Shown here piece after piece: positions 32,306 through 43,159 of a stretch of 64,000 nucleotides of DNA; the first letter of the stretch is position 1; every line of letters starts with the position of its first letter. A program made the translations under genes and the position numbers. Origin of the DNA: Periplaneta americana (Eukaryota > Arthropoda > Insecta > Blattodea > Blattidae); contig NC_091119.1 of the NCBI RefSeq assembly GCF_040183065.1, forward strand, positions 60,553,892 through 60,617,891. Direction: 5' to 3'. Below the pieces are notes generated by a model. It was given only the letters and a program-made list of their open reading frames with translations, had not been told where the DNA came from and searched no databases.

Positions 32306-34798
32306 AAACCTAAGAGACTGTCACTCCTGAAATCTTATAGCACTACGGTCTGGTAAGCAGATCGCCATCTCTCGCGGATAACATTCTCGTCGTACAGCAC
32401 TACAGTCTGGCAAGTGATCTTTAGCGTAACTATTGAATTGTTTATTTAAGTAAACGTCAATGAGGCATCATTCATGGGACAACTAAGCCAGGAGATAATG
32501 GGATAGGGTGCCCAGTTCCTTTCCACCTCTATTGCATACTTCGTTGATTAGTAACATATTACACTAATCAGGCCATGATTGTTTGGCCAAACACCTGCAT
32601 AGAATTGGAATATATCAGTCCCTAACTGCCCATTGTGCAACTCAAACCAAGAAATGGATTCCGAACACCTCAAAATCTGTGCCTCAGTGGCTGACCATGA
32701 TAATATCTTTAAAAAATATTGGAGTGCAAGATGTCAAATGACTTTATTGTCAAACGCCTGGCATTAGAAAACAACAACATTAATCAAACTTCAGATGTAT
32801 AGCAAACAATTGTTCTTCCTCTGACACATATCGTCAAGTGAGATGTTATTTCGTCGTTGTTCCTGCAATAACTCCTATGTGCAAAATATAATATTTTTCA
32901 GTAGGAAGAAAAAACACATTTATTCATCCTATGGCAGCCTTACATAGGAGACTGTGAATTCTTACATTTTCGAAACAAAGAATTATAATTACATATAGGA
33001 GATTTTATTATTTGCTGTATCACTATTTAAGTTATTTAATAGAGCAAAAATCTGAAAGTCGATAAATATGTGATACCAACATGGAATTACTTATGAGACA
33101 AGTAGGCCAGGAGATAATGAGGTAGGATGCCCATTTACTTTCCTCCTAAGTGAGATGTACTGCCTTATAATAGATGTACATATCAGCCAGAACCTAAATC
33201 AGAGAGCAGTTGCTCATTTTTTTCCGATTACATTCCATACATGACGTCGATAAAACCCAATACACTACTTTCCACATAACAATCCCATAGCTAAGTAAGA
33301 ATGCTTGTAACAGAACCTCAATCGGAGAGCAGTTGCTCATTGTTTTTCATTATATTCCATACACGAGGTCAGTAAAACATAACGCACTGCTTTCCACACA
33401 ACAATCCAATAGCTCGGTAAGAATGCTTGTAACAATCTCAATCAGAAAGCATTTACTCATTTTTTTTTCATTACAATCGATACACTAGGTCGGTAAAACC
33501 CAACGCACCACTTTCCACACAACAGTCCCATAGCTCGGTAAAAATGCTGGTAACAGAAGCTCAATCGGAGAACAGTTCCTCAATTTTCTTTTTCATTTCA
33601 TCCCATACACGAGGTCGGTAAAACCCAACGCACTAGTTTCCACACAACAATCCCATAGCTCGGTAAAAATGCTGGTAACAGAACCTCAATCAGAGAACAG
33701 TTCCTCAATTTTCTTTTTCATTTCATCCCATACACGAGGTCGGTAAAACCCAACGCACTAGTTTCCACACAACAATCCCATAGCTCGGTAAGAATGCTGG
33801 TAACAGAACCTCAATCGGAGAACATTTGCTCAATTTTTTTATTACAATCGATACACGAGGTCGGTAAAATCCAACGTAGTACTTTCCACACAACAACCCA
33901 CAGAACGGTAAGAATGCTGGTAACAGAATCTCAATCAGAGAGCATTTGCTCAATTTCTTTATTACAATCGATGCACGAGGTCGGTAAAACCCAACGCACT
34001 ACTTTCCACACAACAATCCTATACCTCGGTAAGAATGCTGGTAACAGAAACTCAATCAGAGAGCAGTTGCTCAATTTTCTTTTTCATTGCATTGCATACA
34101 CGAGGTCGGTAAAACCCAACGCACTACTTTCCACACAACAATCCTATACCTCGGTAAGAATGCTGGTAACAGAACCTCAATCAGAGAGCAGTTGCTCAAT
34201 TTTCTTTTTCATTGCATCCCATACACGAAGTCGGTAAAACCCAACGCACTACTTTCCACACAACAATCCTATACCTCGGTAAGAATGCTGGTAACAGAAC
34301 CTCAATCAGAGAGCATATGTTCAATTTTTTTATTACAATCGATACACGAGGTTGGTAAAACCCAACGTACTACTTTCCACACAAGAATCCAATAGCACGG
34401 TAAGAATTCTGGTAACTTAGGTTTGCCTTAAGCCTGGTCCAGAATAAAATGCGTTGGCCTTCCTTATCAGTTGTACTATGCTAGCGACACAATTCTGTCG
34501 ACACTTCACGCTAATCTCAGTAAGCTGTCTGAACTCTATCAAGAAATACGTATTTTTAATTACGGTTAGATAAACGGTATAGCCATTCATTTACCTCGTT
34601 GAAACGTACCTACTGAGGAATAGGTCGTACAAATTGTAAGATTCTTTCTATTTTTTTAATAAATCACTAGTTAAGCGAAAGATCACTTTCCAGACTGTAG
34701 TGCCGTGAAGCGGTAAGAATATTATCCGCGAGAGCGGGCGACCTGTTTGCCAGACTGTAGTGCTGAGAGACGACAAGAAAGCGCATGCCTTAGGTTTC
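32306..34798. mobile_element. Foldback-like element with about 150-bp arms around a satellite
   Basis: The left arm (32306-32452) contains AGCACTACGGTCTGG, CTCTCGCGGATAA and AGCACTACAGTCTGG. The right arm (34640-34798) carries the same blocks in reverse complement, in mirrored order, overall about three-quarters identical. Between them lie two same-strand copies of a dispersed repeat (about 32463 and 33090) and a tandem array (33185-34415). Long arms with internal tandem repeats recall Drosophila foldback elements. No coding region is seen. Confidence 0.65.
33185..34415. repeat. Tandem satellite, about 122-bp unit, 10 copies
   Basis: Units are marked by GGTAAGAATGCTGGTAACAG near 33297, 33418, 33539, 33663, 33788, 33908, 34030, 34155, 34279 and 34401, a period of 120-125 bp. 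Each unit also has ACTTTCCACACAACAATCC. The last copies are most alike. Long open frames across the array (33794-34395) arise because the period is often close to a multiple of three; they are not genes. Confidence 0.92.
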
Positions 34799-34799
34799 A

Positions 34800-35085
34800 C
34801 ATTGCATTATACAACTATAGCGACTACATTTTATTTCATTAAATTATAAAACGTACTACAGTATTATATTACATGTGTGTAGTACTACATTGCTTATCAT
34901 CATACCACATTGAATTAGTATGTACTAAAATGCAATACATAACGCTACACCACAATACGTATCACTACATTGAACTATACAGCCTGGATGGCAATCTCTG
35001 CACCAAAATGTAAGAGGTGATTCTACTTATTAAATATAACAAAACTTTTATTACACTTTTCCTTCGATGAAGCATCGTTAAGCAT
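34800..35085. other. No recognised feature
   Basis: AT-rich with loosely repeated ACTACATT/TATCACTACA words; no clear unit. Confidence 0.3.
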
Positions 35086-35275
35086 CGTAGTAAAATATCG
35101 CTGCAATCGAAAAGTATTGGGAATAAATTTGAATAAGGGACAAAAAAAAAAAAAAGTTTCCTTCCCAGGCAGGATTCGAACCACGAAAGTCTTAGTTACC
35201 AGTCTATCGTGCTCTGGAGTGAACAATGCTCTGAAATTAGCTACAAGGGTCTGTCCGGTTTTTTTGCCACTACTG
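35086..35275 (-). repeat. Chimeric MITE-tRNA repeat, second copy
   Basis: Reading the minus strand from 35275 gives CAGTAGTGGCAAAAAAACCG, then the tRNA-like GTGGTTCGAATCCTG with box B, then GCAGCGATATTTTACTAC near 35090. The same order as 21123-21306 supports one repeat unit with both parts. Confidence 0.72.
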
Positions 35276-36639
35276 TACACTGACGTTCTAAGATGCCTGA
35301 TCCCACTAATCGATAGTGTTCGATAATTTCTTCGTGTACGTGTCGCTTCTTTAGTTATTACTTCTCTCAATAGATGGCGAAGGTAAACAGGCACTGTCAC
35401 CAATAGTACATAAATACTGTATACCCGCATTAGAAAGTTAAAAATTTCATCCCCCACAAATGATTGCAAGAAAAATAGACTTAACTGAAAAATGTGATAC
35501 TGTTAATTATGAGATTAATTTATACTTAATCTATATCAACATTTTCCCAGGTATTTTTTACCCGTCCCAATAATAGGGTCGCCTATTGAGAAATAGCGGA
35601 ACTATTTAAAAGTTTGTCAGTGTGTTTTATCTTTGGTTCTGACTATTGCCGTGGTTAGAAAATTCGCTTACACAATCGGACAATTGAGGGGTTGGCTGGA
35701 AGAAGGGCGTAATTCGAATTACGGCGTTTATCCGTAAAATGGCTATATGCGTTCTTTGGCGGCGTTTCTACCAACCACCAAAATATTATGTCTCTAGTCC
35801 CAGTAGATCGCAATAGAGAGGTATTATTGAATTGCGTCCGTCTTCCATCTCACTACTGTAGTTCGAAGAGCGGTGAAGATAACTGCAAGGGCGTTCGCGT
35901 TGTCTGACGAATGTTCTGATCTATCCTATCTTTCGCCTAATGCAGACCAGGATACAGCACTGTGACGTCATCTCTCACCGCTCTGCCGTCTCGCATTCGA
36001 CTTCTGTGCAGGGTCTGTGAAATGTGGACAGCAGTTTGCAGGGAGTGTGGAGAGGGTATTTGGCGTGCAGGTAGCAGTGATTTAGGCGATACATAAAAGT
36101 GATCTGCGCTCATAACACAGTTTAATGCCTGGATTCCCAATGGTAATGTTAACTCAATTGCACATCTTGTGTACTGATTATAAATAATTCAATTTCTGCT
36201 CTATTATGCGAAAATCAACCTATAGCAAAGACAGTCTCATATGCTGGACACTTTCCTGTATCTAATAGTCACGTAGTATTTAATTTCAGTTAACTTGGCG
36301 AAACAAATATATAGTAAAATAGTACAAGTTTTTATTATGCACGTTCGTTTGTACGTCAAGATATTCTTTATTTATAATGACTGCAATCACAACGTGTTTA
36401 AAAATAATTAGAAATAATTTAATCTTTGCTGTATTTTATGAAAAAATACATACAAACTACATTTTCTTTTCTCTGTAATTTGGAAGAAGGCACAGAACGA
36501 TTAATTATGTTGACATTTTTCTGCATTTTTGTTTCTTTTTTCTTTAACTAATTTATCAATATTGGGACATAACGACTGGGCAATATATAATTAAGACTGC
36601 ATGTTAGGTTGTGATCTGACAAGGTACTTCTTGATTTAG

Positions 36640-39590
36640 GTTTAGCAAGTTTCATAACAGAAAAAAATTGTTCGCATACAACCATACGAACCAAACATAC
36701 ATAATACCTGTGCAGCAAATGCATACGATCTCGGGAATCTGGCTTGGTAGAAATTCCTTAAAGTCAACCAAGTCCTTGTGTTTATATTTGTCCTTCAACA
36801 AATCGTCACATTGTAAATTTAACAGTTTCAATTGGTACCAGCTAGGAACATCTTTGACATCTGGGGAATAAGGGCTTGTAAAGACCTGAAATATAGTAGA
36901 AACTGTTCTACATCTTGAAATTTCGACTCAACTGGCGAAGAAGATCTTATAGAATTTGCACATATTCTTCAGAGAGACTACTTCGCACTTGCGATAACTT
37001 TGAAAAATGCACATTGTTTCCAGCCAGCAGTTGATTTACCCATAGAGCCAATGACAATTTTAACGCTTCAACTTTATAGTATATATCCACAGTCTAGTAT
37101 ATACAGTCACGAAGCTTAATACTTATTAAATATGCAAACATAGACAGTTGAAATATGCATTCATAGATAGTTGCTCACCACCAGGATCGCTATTATCGCC
37201 TCATCACAGACTCTTTCCCTAGCAGACCATAAAATGTATTGTACTTTCGATATCGTGTTCTTGAAAAAATTAACACCTTCCTTCCACTATTGAAATATGA
37301 AATAAGGTTTATATATTATTTTCATAAAATATATATTATATTCTATAAACTCACCTTCCTGGATCTTTCGGAAGAAGGATAACTCTAACCTATTTTTCTT
37401 ACAATTTATAGTACCACAAAGTCTCCTTGCCCCATATTAATATTCAAATTATTGTATTTTAGCCATTTACATTTATTACCAACGATAACGAACATTTCAC
37501 AGTTTACATAGCTTTTCACAAAAATGTGAAATACGGCACAGTCAATGCTTTTTCGATCTAGACCAGGCCGTAATGTTTGTTCGGGTTTTCTATTTCAGTG
37601 TATGGAGCTCAGTGGAATATTATATTGTAACTTTATTGCTTATCATTGCTAAGCTTTATTTAGTGTAATGTGTCCATAAGTTCCGTTTACCTCTTGTTGC
37701 ATAATATGTTGCAGAAATAATTACAAAACTGTGTTATTTTAATGTGAAGAGAATTTTACATGTTAACATAATCTGTTCGCGTCAACATTTCAAGTTTAGA
37801 ATGGAAGCTATTTTGAGGTTTAATAAAAAAGAATTTATATTGTGATTTCAATTTAGCACATCTACCTTCCTTAATTTTAGACAAAACATTTACCATACCA
37901 CTCCTATGAAATTATTGTACGTACAATTGTGTTACTTCGTCTCTTAAGTAGTAGATAAATACAGTAATTCAGTACTCAATTGTAGTATTAAAATAAAGAC
38001 AAATTGAATGTCCGGGGTATCATACATGATATTATGCTTAATTATAATGTATGATTGCGAATTTAGGAATGTAAGTTAAATATAGTAAACATAAGCTATA
38101 ATTTTCATATGAATGGCGCGGCATTGGAGATTACTAAATTTAGACAGAAAGAGGCAACTGGTACAGTAAACATAACCTATAATTTCAACATATCTAAATA
38201 TCCGTGCGGTGCAATTGAAAATTATTGAATCGTGCATAAATGAATATACAAGAATTTCGCAATATTTAATCGAAATAAAATCAGGTATTACACATACGAA
38301 TAACGTAATTTTCACAGCAAAAATAATATTATTCGCAAGTGAATTATGGCTGAAGTGTCTCATAATCATTGTTTTAAATTTTATTAATGGAATTACACTA
38401 CATTTTAGAGTAACACATGTTGCTGTTTATGCATTCTAACTAATTTATATGGTTGAAACGCCGTCCTTCGTGATCGGGTTAAGCGAGTTACATCAGCGAA
38501 TAGGGATTATAAAGAATGAACACTGAGCGAATTTTCCTCTGTTTTGTTTCTCTGTGCGCCAGCGTTTAGTTCTACTTTCAAGCGCTAGAGGTTAGTGTAA
38601 TCGAGCATAGGCTAAGATAATAATTGAGTATAGAGTTGAGACACAGGATCCAAACATCGCCTACCTTATTACATAATTCAGTAACGCTTTGCTTCAAATA
38701 AATTCAAGTTAACAACTTTTCCTTATTTCTCAGTGACAAACTAGTTGTAATAATATTTTTTTATATTTCAGATATAATAAATTATATTACAAAACAATAT
38801 AATACATTATAAAATTATGTATCAAATTCGTTTAATATTTGTATATAATATAATATAGGTATATAGTTTTACTTCTCATAAGCGTTTTGTTTTTCCATTT
38901 TCAGTGCTATCAAATCATTACATATTTTAATTGTTGTTGAGGTCAACGTCTCAACTCTCATTATAAAGGAACTCTAGAGTCTAGACATTACAGTTAATGA
39001 CGGATTTATTATTTTATGGATCCAATTTATTTTATTTGAGTACATAATGTACCTAGATGTATTAATTATATGTGTTATATTTCCACTGTGTCGACTGCTA
39101 GCTGGTGTGATGTCAGCGCCAACTCTAGGGAGAAAGCAGAATCTCACGCTCTAGCTGGCTTGAAGGTCATTGAAATCAGTCCGGCTACATCAAAGGTACC
39201 GACGCGAAGTGTCCATTCTTTATAATCCCTATTCGCTGGTTACATGGTCTGCCTTACGGCCTGTATTAGATCACGATGGCTGTGGCACAGTCTATTGTTC
39301 CTAGTACTCACAGCGCTCCAAGCGGCTAGCAACAATCGCGAGATTTGCAAAAAATCATCCCAAGCTTCGTGACTGTATATAGTAGACTGTGATATATCTG
39401 TTACGATGAGACCCTTGCCCTGAAGTGAAGAATTTATATCGTTTAAGTGGCCTATTAAATCCGCATGGAAAGCCAAGTCACAAATTCAGGTTTTTTCTTG
39501 CAATTCGGGGACAGGCTGATTTAGACTAGTCATGAATAATGCTATTTCTTCTCTTAACTCAAAGAAACGCCGTTTATGTAGGCAACTTTA
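36640..39590 (-). pseudogene. hAT transposase of GTF2IRD2/ZBED type, broken
   Basis: On the minus strand, 39590-39270 reads RRFFELREEIALFMTSLNQP, a stop, then CDLAFHADLIGHLNDINSS and LQGKGLIVTD. Much further on, 36885-36640 reads KDVPSWYQLKLLNLQCDDLL and KHKDLVDFKEFLPSQIPEI. Those blocks occur in this order in GTF2IRD2-like and ZBED hAT transposases. The part between is interrupted by a 745-bp insert at 38494-39238 and otherwise decayed. The hAT C-terminal C(E)Q.FS motif near 36680 is corrupted. It cannot be functional. Confidence 0.75.
38494..39238. mobile_element. Non-autonomous hAT insertion, 745 bp
   Basis: CAGCGAATAGGGATTATAAA and its inverse bound the element, with matches extending to AGAATGRACACT. 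GTTACAT lies directly before (38487-38493) and after (39239-39245). Seven matching bases, with an eighth perhaps lost, fit hAT. It disrupts the older hAT transposase relic. Confidence 0.82.
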
Positions 39591-41061
39591 CATTACGATT
39601 CTCTCACCTGACGTCACACGAAATGAGGGATGTGCTCTTCCTCCACGAACGTCACACAGTTTGAAACTGTCTTCCGCTGGCCTAATGGAAGCGAATGTAA
39701 CCTTTATGATATTGAAAGTATCAGAGGAAATTAATTACATACGGGAAGGTAAAAAACGGAAACGGTTTAACAAACTATGAAAGAATGATCTAGCAAGCGA
39801 CGACGAAATTACGGCAAAGCTTACACAAGTAGGTCAGGAAAAATGGTGAAAGAAATACAGTATTACTATTTATTTTTGTCAATGGAGAATGAATATAAGG
39901 CACTAATAATATATGCGTATGCAGTGCTATAAAATGTTAGATCCAGGCTAGCAGTCAGTCATTTAGGAACAACCATATTTCTGACAAGTTAGCAGCAAAA
40001 CATTTAAGCCAGTTGCTGCTAGAAGAAATATGAGATGTCTATAGAGGAACAAGCCATTTTCCATTAAGGATTTTGGGAAACTGGAATCAAAAACCAACAG
40101 GATACATTTACTATGGGATATTTGGAGAGGAGGACCATTAAGCAACGTCAAACAACTGTAAAACCACAGCACCGAGAATGTTCTTGGGTATACAGTATTT
40201 TAACTGAGAAGAATTTTATGCAAGTCCTTTATTCTGTCATTGTTCAAAATATCTGAGAAACGACTGATAACTGTACAAAATATAGCCTAGTGAAACTAGG
40301 TGGTACTGTAATGACAGATATGAGAGGCAAACACTCCAATAGGCCTCACAAGATTCTAGATGTTGTTTATGTTAGGTTATTAGATCACTTAAAGTGATAT
40401 AGTGATTGTAAGCCCATATTCTAGGTACTTTCAGTTAAAATTATAACGTGAAATAAGTGGGGTTAATTACTTTTAATGTCCTGATAAAAATTTAGTAAAC
40501 AAACATATTAGGTCTGTATATATATTTTTTTTTGTAGAACATACATTGTAATATTATCTTCATTATTGTAGTGTAGACCTATATCTAGCCTTTCCTACAG
40601 AAATATAGAAAAGTTAACAGTATTACAGTATTTTCAACCCTCTTCTATGGAAGAAGGGCGTAATTAAAAAATCGAATGCTTCGTTCTCGTACAATATTTA
40701 AACATTAACCATAGAACTCATTGTAATCACAAGAGAACGTATTACCCTACAAAATATATGAATAGTGTCATATTCCAGCAAGAGATGCAGGGTACAGATA
40801 GTTTTTGTTGATTATCTCAAAATTATGTTTTCTGAGTTACGCCCTTCTTCCAGCTAACCCCTCAATTGAAGTTAGATATCTTTGAACGCCTGTGTACTAG
40901 ACCATATTAGAAAACCTTCATGATTCAAAGCTTTAGATGTTTTTTCTTTAATTTCACATCAGTGTTTCCAAAGATAGATGGGGTTAAAATTACGAATGAG
41001 TTTTAGTAAAACATCCGATGGATGTACTGATGTAGCCAACAGCGTTTTAAGAGTTAAGTAC

Positions 41062-41284
41062 CAAGAAGAGCGAAGGGGAAGTAGAAGAGAGGGCTGATAA
41101 GGAGAAGCGTCACGGTGACAGTGACGAATAACTTGAAGAATGTTGGGAAAGGCGGCCCCAGAGCCCACAGGCTGCACAAATCCTGAACGAATGGCTCCAG
41201 ATACAGAACCACCCTGCCCAACAGACCAGCTCGTCGCCTGCGTGCCACCTGCTTGTTGCGTCCGTTCTTGTATGGCCGCATCAC
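41062..41284 (-). CDS. First recognised coding exon of membrane-protein paralogue gene 1
   Basis: The exon follows TGATTGCCAG and ends at CTTG/GTACTT, 223 nt, leaving one base of a split codon. From its ATG it encodes MRPY, a basic stretch (KNGRNKQVARRRR), LEPFVQDLCSLW, and a hydrophobic segment at about residues 50-70 (KLFVTVTVTLLLISPLFYFP). The gap-free match to the exon at 11840-12085 includes MRPY, RR, PFV.DL...W, P..P...K and LL....P..YF. Without splicing, the frame would read through the donor to a stop six bases later, so splicing to 31982-32199 is favoured. Joined, the protein is about 145 residues. An upstream exon is likely given the acceptor; it was not identified. Confidence 0.6.
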
Positions 41285-41477
41285 CTGGCAATCATCAAAT
41301 TGGGAACTTTAAAAAATAGGCCTATGCACATTGCATAAACACATCAGATACGAGTAGGCAGTGACGAACGTTTTGGTTCTTACAGCCGTTCATTGAAATT
41401 GAATTTCTCCTACATTCCGGACTAATTTAAGATCCCTTTTCACAGTCGTTTCCTTCTATAATAATTATAAAAATAAT

Positions 41478-41815
41478 CCATGGCGCTACAGCCCGTGAAG
41501 AGCCTAGACCGACCAGCCGGCTGCTGGCCTCATGCCCACATGCCGAAGCAGAGGTGGACGATCAACCAACCAGAATGGAAGTATCGTGTGGTTAGCATGA
41601 TGATCCTCCCAGCCGTTATAGCTGGCATTCGCAACCGGATTTCTCTACCTATCGTAGTTCTCCAAGTGCATCACGATGCTGGGTGGGCACCAGTCCCATA
41701 CACTGGCCGAAATTTCATGAGAAAATTTCTTCCTCATGAGGACTCGAACCAGCGCGCATTCCGTAACGCGAGTCGTAGGCATGATGGCTTAGACCACGAC
41801 GCCACGGCGCGGGAC
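41478..41815 (-). repeat. Long tRNA-derived SINE, minus strand
   Basis: From 41815 the minus strand reads GTCCCGCGCCGTGGCGTCGT, GTGGTCTAAGCCATCATGCC (box A) and CTGGTTCGAGTCCTCATG (box B). A long body follows with CGGCCAGTGTATGGGACTGG, AATCCGGTTGCGAATGCC and GGTCGGTCTAGGCTCTTCAC. At about 335 bp it is much longer than the other SINEs here. Confidence 0.85.
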
Positions 41816-41849
41816 CATAATAATTATATTAATAATAAATTATTATACA

Positions 41850-42750
41850 GAGTGTCCCAAATTGATGTATACACATTTTAAAACACTATTTCTCAGCAGC
41901 GAGATGAGACAGAAATGCGATTTTTGCGGTTTTGTATTCCTTATGCCCGTACATGTTCAAAATGGCCCCCTTCCGCCACAGTACACTCCCAACAACGACG
42001 TACAGTACAACAGAGCCACATACCAACTGGATTGTTGCTAATGGAATATCATTACAGGCATGTTCAATCTGAACTCTCAGTTCCCCCAGTGTTTGTGGTT
42101 TGTGGCATACACTGTGTCCTTTAGAGCTCCTCATAGGTAGAAGTCTGGAGGGGTTAAATCCAGAGATCGAGGCGGGAACTCCGCAGCATTTCCTCTTCGT
42201 TCTATCCATCTGTGATTGAGTATGCAATCGAGAAAATTACCCACATTGACATGAAAGTGGCCTGGAGCCCCGTCTTGAAATTAAAACCCATTTTCATTCT
42301 CAAAGATGTCATTAAGACGTAGAATCGTGGTTTCCACCATTTGCACGTATTTATCACCTGTGACAGTCCCTTCGAAGAAGTACGGCCCAATTATTACTCT
42401 GGAAAACAGACCACCATACTGTTACTCCTGGAAGATTGACGGCCTTTTCGTGAAAGATGCGTGAGTTTTCGTTAGCCCAGTACCCAGTACACACAATGGT
42501 GCCGGTTAATTGTGCCATTAAGTTTAAATGTGGCTTCATCTGACTAAACAATTAAGTCTTGAAAATCTTCCCTTTCATCACACATGTTCAAGAACCACTC
42601 ACAAAATTCCATCGCCTATCTGGGTCGTCCTCATTTAGTGCGTAGACAAGTCTCGGAATGTAAGGCTTCCATATTTGAGCTCGTAAAATTCGATGAACAC
42701 TGGATTTGCTGATATCAATCTCACGCCTGCATGACTGCTGTGGCATTTCT
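41850..42750 (-). pseudogene. Mariner-like transposase relic, right end lost
   Basis: On the minus strand, 42551-42354 reads HLNLMAQLTGTIVCTGYWAN and PGVTVWWSVFQSNNW. Further on, frames give WIERRGNAAEFPPRSLDLTP, the conserved PPRS.DLTP block, and then TLGELRVQIEHACNDIPLAT. The element's left terminus may be AGAGTGTCCCAAATTG at 41852; its inverse is not found before the repeat tract at 42828. Several frameshifts are present. All three catalytic positions are not simultaneously readable. Confidence 0.75.
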
Positions 42751-42827
42751 CATTCTACACACTTCTGGACATTTTCACTCTGCGTGAAAGTTCCATTTCT
42801 ACACTCATTATTCAACTAATAATAACG

Positions 42828-42989
42828 ATTGTAGTAGTAGCAGCAGTACTAGTACTTGTAGTAGCAGTATCAGTATTACAAGTTGTAGTAGCAGCAGTTC
42901 TAGTAGTAGTACTAATAGTAGTGCTAGTACTAGTAGTAGTAGTGGCAGTACTTGTAGTAGTAGTAGTAGTAGTAGTAATAGCAGTACTT

Positions 42990-43022
<33 letters not shown>

Positions 43023-43155
43023 TTGGTGGTGATAGTAGTAGTAGTGACAGTACTAGTAGTGCTAGTAGTTGTAGTACTAGTATTGGTACTAGTGGTAGTA
43101 CTAGCAGTGACAGTAGTAGCCTGCTACCATTATTAGTAATAGTAGTGGTAGTAGT
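42828..43155. repeat. Degenerate (GTA)n-type triplet tract
   Basis: About 320 bases built of TAG/GTA triplets with regular variants such as GTAGTAGCAG, ACTAGTAC and GTACTTGTAG. It is open in several frames on both strands because of its composition, giving Val- or Leu-rich frames that are not genes. Confidence 0.9.
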
Positions 43156-43159
43156 ACCT

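Larger units (their letters stand above)
35681..40868. mobile_element. Span bounded by 35-bp inverted repeats
   Basis: CAATTGAGGGGTTGGCTGGA at 35681 continues to AGAAGGGCGTAATTC; the reverse complement of 40834-40868 is nearly the same, with G/A and T/C changes. A third, partial copy (GGAAGAAGGGCGTAATT) is at about 40648. Inside lie remains of one hAT transposase and a non-autonomous hAT insert. Whether these ends belong to the same element as the transposase is unclear, and no target duplication beyond the palindromic CAATTG is seen. Confidence 0.5.

Noticed and set aside
33794-34395. Long open frames with repeated peptides (NAGNR..IREQ pattern)
   Set aside because: They lie entirely within the 122-bp satellite. 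Openness follows from the repeat period and not from selection.
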